Assembly (NCBI GenBank): GCA_038049695.1
Contig: CP142451.1
Coordinates: forward strand, 43,473,001 to 43,537,000
From: Cinnamomum chago
Taxonomy: Eukaryota; Streptophyta; Magnoliopsida; Laurales; Lauraceae
Direction: 5' to 3'
Length of the DNA: 64,000 nucleotides
The notes beneath the pieces are model-generated. The model saw nothing but the letters and a program-made list of their open reading frames with translations, was not told where the DNA came from and did not search any database. This document shows, piece by piece, positions 1 through 15,400 of the stretch; positions within the stretch are counted from its first letter, which is position 1; each line of letters starts with the position of its first letter. Both the position numbers and the translations under genes were made by a program.

Positions 1-343
1 TCCCAAGTTAACTGTTGATATGACTTTTTTCGTCAAAGGAATAAACCTGTTCCTTTTGCAGTTACTCCTAAATCCCATTTAGTAAATATTTGTTTTGTTG
101 TGTAAATTACACTCAAATTGGATTGGCTCTGTTGTACAAGGTTGGTTCTAATATGTTTTAATTGATGAAATGTGTTTTATTGACTTTTACCTTTGGATAA
201 TTTTATGATGAGTTGAGCTTCCACATGGTAATGGTATTTAGTTCTTCACACTGCAAATTATCCTGTTTAGAACTCTTTAATGAGCATTAACGCCTCAGTA
301 GAGGAAATGATTTTTAGAGTGTAACCCAAGCCTTCTATTGTAG

Positions 344-442
344 ATTGAGCGTTACAAAGCAGAAATTCAGAGGCTTAAAACATCTGAGGCTGAAGTTAAG
401 GCTTTGTCTGTTAATTATGCAAATATATTGAAGGAGAAAGAG
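344..442 (+). CDS. GC3/GC4: Golgin exon a (first visible)
   Basis: Thirty-three codons starting [17 protein letters not shown] and ending NILKEKE, phase 0 at both ends. The acceptor is ttgtag and the donor gag|gtatgg. The block aligns with the family's conserved ALSVNYA segment in the early coiled coil. The preceding 343 bases look like intron and contain no exon I can support. Confidence 0.88.
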
Positions 443-3400
443 GTATGGCATTTGGCAATGACTCAGTACTTTTTCATTGTTATAATTAGTATGCAACAAT
501 TGTAGGTGAAACATATTATAACATTGTTCTGAAAATCAAATTTTCATCACAAATTGTTTGATGGGATTGAATTGAGTCGTGAACAGTACCACGAGCTGTA
601 GGATTTTTTATTTTTCATAAAATATAAAAATCTAATAATGTGAAACCGTCACCGAGCACCCTTATACGAGCACCATCCATCAGCACCCTCCTTTTTTAGG
701 CAAATTGGAGACCCTAAGATAATCCAACCCCCTTGCACTCATTACTCCCCCATGATTGGAACAAGCCCAAATTTGACACTCATCCAACTATCGCTCGCTG
801 TTGGATCAAAATCATATAAAATGATGCCTTCTTAAACCATTGAACTCTTAAAAAGCCATAGATCAAAAGGACAGGATGGTCCAGTGGGGTTGATATTTTC
901 TATACACCCAGGTGTCATTTATTAGATCTTTCAATCCCCCACCAACTCCACCCCATGTGGGCCCCGAAGGCGGTGCTTATGGAAGGTGCTCTCAGATGGT
1001 GCTCGGGTGAGGGTGCGTCATAAAAATCTTAAAATTAGAAAGAAGTAGTTTTTCATAATCCATCAATTTTTCAGCTATTGATGCATCAATACAATGCCAA
1101 CTAAGAGAATGATACAGTTATACAGGATACATTATTGACATCTATCAATCTATCATGAATGATATGTGTGAATAGTAGAATATGTTGAAGTTGCCATCAT
1201 TACTGGGAAAAATAAATGAGTTGCATTTTCTTCTTTTTCTTTAAAAAAAATAAAAAAATTGAAATTATAAACTTTGCATTGTTAGATTGCATCTCCTGTA
1301 GTTAAAAACTGATTCATAAAAAATATATAAAAGCAAAAAAAAAAGAATTTAAGATGAAGTCACACTTACAAAACTTCTCAAAAAATCTCACAAATTATGG
1401 AGTTTTTGTTAATCAATTACTAGATAATGCATAGGCCTGAAGAAAGTTGTCTGGTAAATTTGGGCTACTGGGCCTCGTGATGGCTGTTGGGGCCATCTGA
1501 TGCTTGGAAACTCTCCACTGCTGGGCTACCTTTTTGGTTGCAGTCTCTAGTGGATTGGGCCCCTTTTTGGGCCTGGATTTGATGGATCAGTCCCACTGAA
1601 CTGCTGTGCCTATTGGTGCCTAATGGGGCTGATGGACTGCTCCAATTGGATCCTTAGGGCCCGTTTGGAAATTAACTAGTAAAGTGTAGTTAAATATACT
1701 GACATACCATATGGTAAAAAAGGTGGGTTCGGAAAAAGTTGTGTTTTGTACGGCCTCACATCTCACCATGTTTGGAAAGTCCATGTAAAGTGAAATAAAA
1801 TGTAATTTTATCATGTTCGGACTCTGCGCATGGAATGAAGTCATGCCATCAGTACGACCGTAGTGACTAGCGGAACCCGCCCTTCTCAGATGGTTTCCAT
1901 ATCGTACTTTGGAAATTTCATGGAAAGAAATGACACAGGTCCTGGGTGCGTTGCCAAATATGGGTGAATCTGGGGTATGCACTATTGAATGCATGATTAA
2001 CCATTTTCGACCCAAATCTCCTTCGTAACAGGAGTGCGTTGCCAAATATGGGTGAATCTGGGGTATGCACTATCGAATGGATGGTTAACCATTTCCTTAG
2101 TACTATTACTTGTATATGGATTGGGAAAGGTAAGGTGGAATATATTGCTTCTGCAGGGCGCGTATAGACCTAGTCTCTTCGATGGGTCAAGAAGAAGAGC
2201 ACGAAGACCTCCACGGTGTCCAGGTTTATTTTTCCTGATGGGGATGTCCTCTCAACTGTTATGCACCATATCGATTCGCAATCTGTAGATGCGAAGGCTT
2301 TTGAAGGCCTACGAACAGCGAAGTGGATTTGCCATGGAAAGAAGAGGCGATCCGATCTGGAGTGTAGTTGGGGGAAGTTCTGAAGGAAGAGGGTTTGAGG
2401 GAGAGATAGGTAGAATAGTTATGATTGTGCATACACTTTTGATGGAACGAAGGTTGGGCGAAGTTATGAATCAGACTCTGTTGAAGCAAGAGTCGACCTC
2501 GTTGAAGTAATGATCATCACTGCCCTTGGTGTCTAGAACCCTAGCTCAAAACAGGGTTTCTATGGAAATCTATGGAAGCGTACGGGTTACCTATATGGTA
2601 AAGTTGATGGGCAAGGGACCTCCTCACTTCTTCCCAGAAGACAACTTTTGGCTTCATGCACAGTGTAGTGGACTTGTTCACTTCACTGGTAACTTCTAAT
2701 AGCAAGGACAGCTGTCAAGTTGCCTCTCTCTCCAAGCCATGTGACTGGTTGCACCCAAACCTGGAAAAGTTAAATTATCGACCGTTGGATGGAAAATGTA
2801 CTTGACATCACTTTACTTGTAAAATTATCAAACAGGCCCTTAGGGTGCTTCTCTGACACCTTATTTAATTCAGAAAATTTTAAAACTAATTTGGATGCAT
2901 CCTGACCATCCATGATGTTTTGGCCCTTTTCTATTGATAAGGACCTGATTGAGACGGATCAAGAACCCATTTGGTCGATGAAATCTATCTAAATAATTAA
3001 GGTCTTGATTGGTCACATGATCAATCAATTCCTGGCCATCCGCTCCTGTGTCACTACTGCTTTACATTATAGCTTATATGTAAGGAGAGAAATATGAAAA
3101 GTTTTGCTAGTTAGAAGCCTTATCCTAAAGAATTATGGAAATGTTTCATGCCACTGATATAACCTAAGATGATTAGGTGCAAGTTCATAATCTGTGCGAC
3201 CTTTAGCCTCTAGTTCTCTTCAAACTAGTTCCTTGATGCCACTGCCAATAGGCATCGCTATAATATGCTTTGACTGATCATCTTCTGCCTCTGGTGAATG
3301 GGCATTGGAGACCTATCCATTCTTGTCCTCATAGAGTTAAGAAAGACTCCAAAGGAATAGGGTTAAGAGAATTGCTTCCAATATTCAAGCATTCTTGGAA

Positions 3401-6400
3401 AGGGCATGAGAAAATTCAGAGAGCTTTCAAGATGGCCAGCACCTCTTGCTCATTTGAATCCTTGAACCCTACATTTTATAGTAAAGGAATAGAACTTCCC
3501 CTTTGTAATTGCGTAAGACTCCACCCATTCTTTCCGGACTGGGCTTACTTATAGGTGCCTCATCCACAATGAATTTTATGGCAGCTAGAGGTGGGGGGAC
3601 CAAGAAACTGCAATCTTTCTTGTTTCGCTGCCTACAAGACTTACACGCTTCCTAATTGTGAATGATATTATTTTAAGTCGCATAATGAAATTCTTTGAAT
3701 GATATTATCCAAGTCACATGATGAAATTCTTCTACAACTGAAACCCAATTAGCAATCCTGAAAACCATTTATGATAAAATAGCCTCTAGTGTGATGACAA
3801 TCCTTTGAAAATCATTTCTCTCTGTCCACATAAGACCATCTGTCCACATAAGACCATAAAATGGCATAGAGAACCATCTTCTATAGCAAAATCCCACAAC
3901 CATGAAAAGGGTTGAACCTCCAAACATCCACCATCTTAGCAGTGGATTTCGGAATACACCAAACCAAGCCACACTGAAGAAGTGATTCCAAATGGCAACC
4001 GAGAAAACACTGTGCAAGAAAAGGTGATTATTCAACTTCCTTTCCCTTGTGCATGAAGAGCACATGTCAGAAATGTTATTTGACATAAAGCCCTTTTTGC
4101 TTAGAATATCGACTGTAGACACCTTTTTGGTCACCACAGTCACGACCCCAAACAAGATCACTGCTAATACTGTCTGCACCCCGGGATCGCAGTTGTGTGC
4201 ATTGGGCAGCACCAGAAAATTTCACAAAATTATTTCTACTTTCTAACGAGTGCAAAAGAATCTAAGTTTTGAGAATTGCTGAAAAACACCCAACTTTCCC
4301 AAAATGGTGACTACGTGCCGACTTAAGATGAAAACTGCGAAAAGGGTTTCTCGACACCAAATGACTATGAGCCAAACATGAAGGTTTTTTGGAATAATAT
4401 CCTCTTATCTTCTGAACCCAGAAACACAATTTTCTGAAATTGTGAAGAACCCCCCAACTTTTCCCGAAATCACAAATATGTCCCTAAAGGCATCAAACTA
4501 GGTTCAAAGGCTCTCAAAACTTCCTAAAGCTGTTCAAATACAATTCTAAACCTCAAACTCAGTTTATTAGCCTCTAAACCCACTTAAGGAACTAACAAGA
4601 CAATTAATCATACTGATCATGTGATTAAAGGGTCGGGGTCTTACAACCACTAACCAACAGAAAGCTTCCACTCGGCAAAGATTCCCAAGTCTCCACATGT
4701 GGGGGAAGAACCTCCTTAATCCCCTTGCAAAGCTGCAATAGAAAGCCACATATGGGTATGATATCTTTAACCTTGAGGGACAAGGTCTATTTCTTATACT
4801 TAAGGTGTTCAATTTATGCACTTAGGCTGGGTAACATTTTTTTTTAAACCTGGTTCTGTTTATCCACTTTGTAAGAACTATATCTGAAAATCTAGAGAGA
4901 AGATGTTGAGAAAGGATTCTGATCAAGCAAGTACTTTCGGAATATTCATTTAGAAATAGTTAAAACTCACGTTCACTATAAAAAGATACTGGTTTTTGCG
5001 TGATTTAGTGTTAAGAGATGGACATAATTTTTTTTCTTTACATATCAAAGCTTGTGGCCCTTGACTGACATCTTTATCTTTTGGAAAACATAGTTTCCTT
5101 ACAATATCATGTTGTTGAGTTGTCAGTTGTGGGTGCCACAAACTTTATAAAGTCCAAGTAGAAAACATCTTTGTTTTATTAATGCTGCCAAATGCATTGT
5201 AAAGAACTTGTTTTCATCTGTATTTTCTCATGAATCAATTTTTTTTAATATTTTGAATGTTAACTAATTCACTGTGTCAGGCTAATAAATACATAGAGAA
5301 TCTAAGACTACATTCTCAATCATCATCATCATTGCCTATGTTGGGGTTGGCTACGTGAATTATGTTTCTCTATTTGATCTATCCTGAGCCAAATCCTTGG
5401 ATAGGTTTCACTTCAGATTTATCCTTATCACCTCCATCCATCTCCTCTTTGTTCTATGAGCCTATCCCTTCCTCTTGATGGGCCATCAGGCTGCACAGAA
5501 AAATATCTCTTCAATGGCGCACTTGCTTGCGTTTGTCATGTTCAAACCGTGTCAAATGGATCTCTCTTAATCAATCACCTATTGATGCTTACCATAAATG
5601 ATCTTGCAAGCACTCATTTCTGACTTTTATCTTTCCTAGTGTTTCCACTCATCCATCTCAAATTTCTCATCTTTGCTACACTTATGCATGTTTACTTCTT
5701 GATTGGCTAGCATTATTCCCCATAGGTCATACCTGGTCTAATCACTATCTTGTAAAATTTTGCCTTCAATCTTTATTGGTATGCACCGATCATAAAGCAC
5801 TCAGAAGCAAGTCTTCACTTCAACCGTCCCGCTCTTATCCTATGTTTTGACGTCTTTCTCAAGCTCATCCATGGTTATCATCAAGCCAAGGTATTGGAAT
5901 GTGTGGAGAAACACTCAACATTCCCAGATATCTCCATAGATTGTAGGTAGAAATACTGGTAAGTTCTTCAATCAATATAACTTTTGACTGAGCCTTGGTT
6001 GCAACCACATGGAATGATTTTTTGAAAAAGGTATCAGAAATGTATTGATGTATTATACATTGATGATGTGTGTATTCTTTTCAACAATATATGCTGTAGA
6101 ACAACTGCCAAAGAACAATTCCAAAGAATAATTTTTGGCTGATTAATAAACTAGAGTGCCAATTCTCTGTGGACCCATCACCATTTTGAAAGAGACCTAC
6201 TGTACTCCAAAAGGTTGCATGAACTGGTCCAACAAAACCCTTTTAGCCCATGCGATGTGAAAAAAAGATGATGAACATCCTTATCGGTCCTCAAATAAAG
6301 GCTGCAAACATTGACAATATTCATCCAATGTTCCTGAAGCTAATTTGTTTTTAGAATCCGAAGCAGCTACCTAAATAATAGCTAGCACTCATACTGGCTT

Positions 6401-9400
6401 AATTTTTTCCAAAGAGGAAACTTTCATATTCCTCTCTTCTGCTCAGCCGTTGTTTCTGAAAAATCATTTTCCGTTCCTTCTTGTGAGTATGTTTTAGTAT
6501 GTTGTCAGGTTATGGGTTAGTTCGGCTACTTGTACAGGAAAATTTGAGTTAGGTAAAGACATTTGGATGGCTTTTACTTCCATAAGGTACATTTTCATCT
6601 CCCCTATGTAAAGTGGTGCCGATTTTTGTAAGGCTACTTCACTGCTCTAACCAAAGAAATAGAGGGTGAAATTGTAAAATCTACTCTATTTCAATGTACT
6701 TTTCTATTGAATCGTACCATATTAATTACAGGCATTCCAGCTAGTACAGTTACTTGTGTTTCAGGTAGCCAAACAACCCTCTGATATGTGGTCATTGTTT
6801 TCACATTCTATTCTTTGTAAGGCTGCTGTTCAAATATTTTACGAAGGCATGTTGTAGTTAATTCTGTGTTCTAATTGTTATGAAACTTGACTCAGCTATG
6901 AGATTTGAAAGCTCATCGAGTTGACTAACTCAGGTGGATTATACGCAACAAACTCACTTAACTTGAAGACCTTGAGTCAGTTTGGCTTTGCTGATTTAAG
7001 AAAAGTCTGTGTTTTAAGATGATGACTGTAGATATTCCTATTGTAAAATGTTCAGTTTTGTTGTTTAAGCTTGATTTGTTACATATTTGTAATGTTTACT
7101 AGTTCTGAATTTAAGCAGCTTTTTCTATCTCATGCATTGTGCATATTTTTCCAGGAAGCACTTTCTAGATTGAATGAAGAAAATGGCTCATTGAGTAAAG
7201 CGTTAGAGGCACTAAATGCTATTGGCCATGCATCAAGAAATGAAAGCCTTAGATCATTGGCAAGTACCTCAAATGTGCTCAAGGTGATCTTCAGTCTATC
7301 TATCTACTCATCTGAATTTTATTGGTGAGAACCATAATTTGTGGAATTGGAAAGAGAAATGTGATTGGACAAACGAGAAAAATGTTATTCAATTTAGATT
7401 GGTTTGATTAGTTGGTTGAGATTGATACAATGAAGGTGGGGTGAATTATAATTATGTCACGACCTGTCCAGTAATCCGATGTAGCGACAGGTGTGGGGGA
7501 ATAAGTGATGGTGCCGTTAAAAATTTTCCCCGCACATGTCCCCACAGGATTCTGCTTGTGAGGTTGCTAATTTAATTTCCTCTTTATCCACCAGAGGACT
7601 GTCATGGAAAAGCTTGTATAGACAGATTATAGACATGGAAATGAACAAAAATAAAATGACAAGATATCGGAGTTGCACAAAATTCTCAAAATGCATTAAT
7701 ATTCAAGGTTAGCATTTACCGTGTATTAATTACAACCCAAAAGAAAAAAAGGGCCTGCAAAAGCAACATCCAATGACCACAAAAGACGAAACCCAAAAGA
7801 TGATATCTCCCCAAAAGATGTGACGATCTCACGCTCTAGTTTGATGCACTAAATGACTTCATCTGCGCCCCATTGACTCAGACCCATGTGGTTCGTCCCA
7901 ACCACCTTCTTCTCCGGGGCAAGGGTAAAGGGGTCATCACCTACAACACCAAGTGTAGTATCAGAAAAAGGTCTGGCAAGAATTCAATATAAATAGCATA
8001 GCATGTTACAGAAGTTAGACTAACCGACTGGTAGATCAATAGAATATCAATGCAAGAAAACTAGTCTAATAATGATAAATGAAAGACCAGATAATAATCG
8101 TGATACTTTGACAACCACGTGGCTAAATTCTCCTAGTGTGGTTGCGACCACATTTCTCATTGCCGAGAGCGAGTGAGAACAGACCAGTACCGTGAGAACT
8201 CTCCCTGCAGTATAATATATGTGGCCATCAAGAATGCTTAGCCTTGCCACAGGTGCAACCATGTTTCCCGGTTAAGGTAGGTACTGAAGCGACACCCTTA
8301 TCACTTATCAAGACTACACTACAACGAGTTATAGTGTTATACATATACATAACAATAGCAGGGTGGTGCCGCCTCAAGAATGCTGCTTGAGCATATGAAA
8401 GACTATACTTCATCTTTGAGAGTGATAACAAGTAGAGGGATACTCCAAATACCGAGCAAACTTGGACTAAATCATGACCTTCGTGAATAGCCTCTTCATA
8501 ATTCCAAACTAACCAACCGGACAAGTATTGGGCAAGACTGGCAAACTAGCATACTAATATGGATAAGACTAGACTTGACAAAACAAACAAGACTAAGTTA
8601 AATGAACTGAATAAAATTGGGCAGCATTTCGGCATGAATTGGCTAGCCCCAAAATGGGTAAAAAGGGTTAGTCGAATCAGGACGACTCGGAAGGCAGCAG
8701 TGCAGAGAATGTGCGCACAATGACCAAAGATGTCATACCAATGACCTTATTAGTCTAAAGAAAGAAGCAGGCAACTCAATGCACGCTAAGTCTTCGAGAT
8801 TGACCCACATAAGTCTAAAAGGTGTGGAACACCTCATCCTAACCAAACTAAAGTCTACTAGGTCCATTCTAAATTAAATGGGATCAAGCATATCAGGCAA
8901 GTAACCGAGTGCAATTTGACAAGTACTATGCATGGAAAACACACTAGCAATGGATGAAGGAGAAATGGACACAAGATTAGCATTATAGTGGCATAATTAG
9001 TTGTATTGTCATGGAATGGGTAGAAAGGGTAACTCTGATCAGGACAACTCAGAATGCGGCAGTGCAGGGAATCCTGCGCACCAACTGAAGATGTCATACC
9101 AATAACATTGTCAGTCTAAAGAAAGAAGCGGGCAACTCAATGTGCCCTAAGTCCTCGAGATTGACCCTCGTAAGTCAAAAAGGTGTGGAACACCTCATCC
9201 TAACCAAACTAAATTCTACTAGGTCCATTCTAAATTAAATGGGGTCTAGCATACCATGCAAGTAACCACGTGCAATAGTTGACAATTACTATGCATGGAA
9301 AACACACTAGCAATGCATGAAGGAGAAATAGACACAAGATTTGCATGATAGTGGCATAATTAATTGCATCCCTTTGACCTTTTAAAATTCAAAATTTCTA

Positions 9401-12400
9401 ATCCCATCTCAGTTGCGCTCTAACCCATGATCCACAAGCCACTTGACTTCCTATCCGGCCATGGTTTAGGGCACTATCCCACCTCATCTCTTCTGTAGCC
9501 ATACCTTCAAAAGTTGGGCCGAATATGACTTTGCATACTGCTTCCTTATGATCTTTGGCAAAGATAGGCCCTGCTTCCTATGCCTCTAACTTCCCATCTT
9601 TCATCTTCTTCATTCTATCCGTTTGAACAGCTGTTGAACCTAATTTTGCATGTTCAAATTTCCCATGCTTTGCTACCCTGCCTCCTCCCCTTTAAAGCAT
9701 TATCTGATATATATCTTTAAAATGCCATCATCCACATTCAGTTTGAATGGCTGTAAAATGAATCTGGTCATATAGATTTCCATCAGGATTTTCATCACAT
9801 TTAGGGCTGTCAAAGGCGGGGCCCGGGGCTGCCGTTACATACTATTAAATATATGCAGGTCAAAGGTCCTGTGCTAGCTATGCTCTTACCCTCCCCTCTA
9901 GGGCCAGGGTTAGGCTAGGGCTGGAAGACAAAAGGTATATTATATTTTTTGAGTTTTTTCTACACCATCACCAGATGTCATTTTTTCTGCACCATCACCA
10001 GATGTCAACCTGATAAATCTAATTCAGAGATTATATTAAACTAAAATAGAGAAATCTTTACTGTAAATTTAAATACGAAGGATATTAAATAAAACCATAA
10101 CCCTAAATTTAATCTAAATATTATATAAGATTAAAGGAAAATGAGAAAGAAACACTAAGAGGGGAATGCCTCATTGGTGCCTTTGCCTGTTGACTGATTT
10201 CACTGACCTTCCATTCTTTTCTAGGCACACTTACACGTGAATGAGCATGTGCACTCCATCCATATACAAAACAATGAGAGAGAACTTTTTTTTTTTTATA
10301 TATTTTAACTTCATCATTGCACTGTGTTTTATATACAAATATAGTCAGTGCTCTTATGTGGATAAAAATGACATTTTATACTTGTAATTGTGAAAATCAT
10401 CAAGTAGAGAAGTGTAGACGCATCCCGCTTAAAGCTCAGACCATCCAATAAGTGGAACCCTGTCGAAGATCGGGCCCATTTTTCTGTAATGTTATGTGAC
10501 TTGAATCCACAACCTTAGGGTGGCAATAGTGAGAACCTCCTCCTGTGCCACAGATGTTAGTCATCTAGTTTTTTCCATTCCGATTCTATTAATGTCATTC
10601 GATGGCATGCTAGTGTTAAAGGTCATTTGAGTTAAAAACATGAGTAATGACTATCCACTGATGTAATTTTCTTCTGGGAAAAAGAAAATGATGGTGCGGT
10701 AGAGTATAATGATTTAAAAACCAAAGTCATGCACAACTAATTAAAATCACATGGATGTTATCAAGATTTTGAAATTCTCATGAAAAATTGATCGGTAAAA
10801 ATATCAATAAACATAAATATAGAAAAAATAAATTACCGTATCGCATAAAAACATATTAAATCATTATATGCTATAGAAAAACATCACAATTCACAGCTTT
10901 GTCAATATTCTGAAAGGTTTACTATATTAATTGTTATCAACTTTATGGAATCACACATTTTTTTCATGCACAAATAATAAAAAATAAATATAAATAATAT
11001 TTGTAATACTTGTCTGCTGTAGTCTAATTATACAATTCATGAATCCTAGGAGGAGCAACCCTACGTAAGACTATGTGGCAATCCTAACCTTGGGCCTCAT
11101 TTGGGCTATGGGAACTCCTTTCTTTTGCACTCACAACTCCAATCACCCATGACCTTTTGTTTTATCTTTAATTGGACATGTCAAAACATTTTTTATGTAT
11201 CTTGCTTGATTTGTCTACCTTTTACAACAAACTGAATTATTGGAACTTTCTCATGAGGAGGGATCAACTTGCACCACTGCCAACTACTAACCATTTACTC
11301 AAACATACATGATAAATAATTCAATGGTTAAAACAGACCAGAGTTATGCTTGCTGGGTAAGGTGGCAGGCTTTTCAAAATTGGGCACTACCCTACCCTAG
11401 AGCTTTAGGACAATGAAAAAAGACCTCATTTTTCTCCCGCCAGATGGGCAAAGTAACAGGCCTACACAGTTTTGCTTTCTTTTTTCACTGCTCTTTGGTG
11501 TGCTACAACTAATTCTCTAATCATTTGTCTCACTACTTCAAAGATTCCATTTCATAAAGTTTCCCAGGCCCTCCTTTTCTCCCATTGAATTCAGGATTCC
11601 ACTGGATCCAACTGTAAATTCTCTTAGGATAAAACTTCAAAAAATTTGAGATTGCAATTATTTGGCCATGTGACCATGTCACAATGCCCTTCTTAAACAT
11701 GTGACTAATTAAATACAAAGTTATAGGCCCTTTTGGTCAATTGGGCTCATGACTGGTCTTTTGGGCCTTTTGGATAACCTGATTTTGGTGCATGGACTGT
11801 AAAACAAAACAATCCTTCCCTTGATCAGATCATTCCAATTTTTTCACTCACCTAGGTAATTGGAAGACCATTCAATTCCCCTAACTCCACGATTGGCATG
11901 CACCAAGGTGGGACCCATAGGCCAGGCTGTTAGCTCCATAACGGCTCAGCCATTGCAAAAAATTACCCTAGGAATATTTTAGATATTATAATGTTTGTAC
12001 ATGGATGTAATTTCTTGGGATTGTCTCTTGCAACAGGCTTCTTTGTTATGTGTATGTATGTATGTGTGTATGTATGTATATATACATACATACATATGTA
12101 TACATATATATCGTCTGTCTCTGTATTCTTAATTGAAAAAAAAATTTGATTTCAGTCATCGTTTAGTATTCAGTTTTTCACAAATTCTGTTTATTATCAT
12201 ACCCATTTTATGTCAACTTCTAATTTTATGCTTCTGCAATCTTTCTGCACATGCTCACAAATTTTTAATGAGGTCGTCTTTCATCATTTTTTCCCCTGTA
12301 TTATGAATTTTGGGCTCAGAGTTGTGCTAGAAGATTTCAGGAATTCTCATGATTTGAAAATAACTTTTCCTCTTGCCCTCCTTATTTCGCTGATATGCAC

Positions 12401-15400
12401 AGGTTCCTGGTGACAAATCACTGTGCAGGCAGCAAAAGCATACGACTCAAACAAATGTACATCCAAGTGGAAATTTGGGACAGAAAGGTACTTTTTCCGG
12501 GCAGGATGCATCCAGCAATGGCAGTGTGGATGCCACTTGGTCTGATAGAAAACAGCGGAAGATAGAACTGAAGCATGTAAATTTGTTGGGGGATGAGAAG
12601 GTATTTGTTATTTTCTTTTGCCATGGTTTCATTACCTCCGCCGTCTTTGATTATAATGATTTGTAGAGGGTGTGGAATCCGAATATAAATTCTAAAAGAC
12701 GTAAATCAATTAACGATGGAGCACGAACAAGACTTTTGAAGGGAGCAGAAAGGTAACAAAATGTCTGTTGCGAAAACTTTCTTATGACAACTTCATGAAA
12801 TCATCGAGCATTGTAGTATAGATGGATATTAGAGGAAGACGTTGTCAACGGAGGAGAAATTTTTTTTGTGTTTCTTGTAAGTGAAGGCCATCCCCTCACA
12901 CACGCTCTTCTTTGTGTCCAACTTTCAATTTGACTGCTAACTCCCTGATCCTGTTGATTACCTAGTCTTAGCAAATTCCTATTCCTCTTAATTACATACT
13001 AAGCTTAGCAGATTTAGCTGATCACACTCTAATATAATGAGCATTATTATACACAGTAACTTCACATAAGTTTCAACTCTCAACAAGACTTTACCTGGAG
13101 TAGTGCACAAGACTATGGTTGAGTGCATGGTTTTAAAACTCAGACGTGTCCAAGAGACCGAGACAACTTGGTCTAGGTCCTTATTGAGTCGAATCTCCAT
13201 TCCAACTCAAAAAGCAGGACTCGGCTGAGTTCTATACGACTTTGTTCAAGTCCGAACAAAGTCGTGTAGGAGTCAGCTGAGTCACGGTATTGCAACATGG
13301 CCAACTATAAAAAGGGCTTCTTTACCCTATTTTTCATTTCAAACTTCATTCTCTTGCTTGGTAAACCCTATGAGCTTTGGGGAGCCCAAATTTTGCAGGT
13401 GTATTTTTTTTTTTTTTTTTTTTGTGATTGAAACCGCATTTTTTGAGAGATCTAGTGCGAAGAAGATCAAAGGCACTAATCAACCAAATGATGGTTTCAA
13501 TTTGTGAGGTTTGAAGTTAGTTTTCATGTTTCCATTTTTTTTTATTTTTTTTTTATTTTTTTTTTATTTTTGTTATTGAAACTGCATTTTTTGAGAGATC
13601 TAGTGCGAAGAAGATCAAAGGCACTAATCATCCAAATGAAGGTTTCAATTTGTGAGGTTTGAAGTTAGTTTTCATGTTTCCATTTGCATACAAAGCTTAG
13701 ATTACATGTAAATATTTATGTTTTCCTTAAAGATAAAAAATTTCACCATATATTCTTTGAATAAGTAGATTTTATTACATTAAAATATGTTTTTTTTTTT
13801 TTGACAAAAACCATGAATAGATACTCTTTTTTTTTTTTTTTTTACAATTTTCTCTAATTGTTTTTTTTCTATATTTTAAAATGAAAGAGTAACTAGATTA
13901 TAGATCTATGGTTTTAGCAAGCTCCTATGTTTGATTTCCACTAACCCCCTACCCCACCCTATTTCCCTCTCCCTCTTTGCCCCCAAGCTTTCATCTCATC
14001 AATCATGACCTGTTTCCACCTAACATTTATGGGAACATCAATCAAAGAAGTCTAGGACAAGTAAGCATTGTACATAGGAGAAATTGTCTTATATGAGAAT
14101 ACTTGTAATTCGGATGTTAATACCTGCTCATTTCCCTTTGCGTAATGCAAGGGAAGATCATCATTAGGAATAATTGAAGATAAATTATCAACGCCAAGTG
14201 ACTTCATGTGTGGCATGAGAAGGATGACCTGTAGAAATATTTGGATCATAAATTTCTTCTCATCGCGAGACATTAACACTTGAAATTTTTTCTCCTATAT
14301 TTTTTTTTTCTTTTAGCATATCCCTAGGTGTCTCAGTTTGTATTGGAGGGAATTTAGGATTTGAAGAGGCCAAGGGGTCGGTATTGTGATTCTTAGGCAT
14401 GAATACCGGGGAATGAAAGATATGACATGAGAAGGACTAACTTGTCGTCTTTAAAGGATTCCTTGGTGTGTGATATGACATGAAAGGCATGTGGCCTAAG
14501 AGGAATAGAATGGCACATTCTCAAGAAGCTAACATCCATATAATTAAATCTATACCGTTTCCACTAATTAAATGTACTCATTTTGAGAATTGGTATACCC
14601 CAAAAATTTATACTTTATTACCTTGGCATCTAATTTACTAGTGTGAATGCTAGTAACATGCACAAAATAGACACACCTAAAGACCTTAGGAGGTAAATAT
14701 AGGGATTTATTAGGTTGTAAGACTTGAATATGATATCGTCTTATTCTATCAATGTAAACCAGAGGTCTATTGTGCCTTTCCTGCTGATTCATTCAGATGT
14801 TTTGAGTTTGGCCAAAGTCCATAGTATTTTTGGATTTCTGTGCTTTCTATCATTAATTGATGATTGAATTATAGTTTCTTAGGATATATTTGATCAAAGC
14901 TAAGGATGAGGTGCTAGCCATTGCTATTTTTTTTTTTTCATAAGATGATCCTCAATGTGAGTATTTTTTCCCTAAAAATTTGGGGGATGGGAGTCTTTTC
15001 TTCGTGTTTGAACCAATAATTATTGGACAATGGTATTGAATATCGGACTGCTTGCCCTTGAACTCTAGCACAAAATGGTGTAGTTGGAGGGAAGAATATA
15101 CATCTTCTTTGAGGTGGCTTGTGCAGTTCTTATTCAAATTAATGGTTCAAAGTCCTATTGGCTTGATGCTGTGCTCATTGCTTCTTATCATATTAAATTG
15201 GATGGCCTCCAGAGTGATCAGTGCAAAAAACTCCCCTTCTAAGAATTATCAATACAAAAACCCCGCAACACACCATATATGGACATTATTCTTTCTTCTT
15301 TTTTTTTTCCTTTTTTCTTTCACCTTTTTTTTTGTTAGGCAGTGCTATAATATTCAATACATAGGGCGTTACACATATGGCACATTGTCTGTGAACAGTA

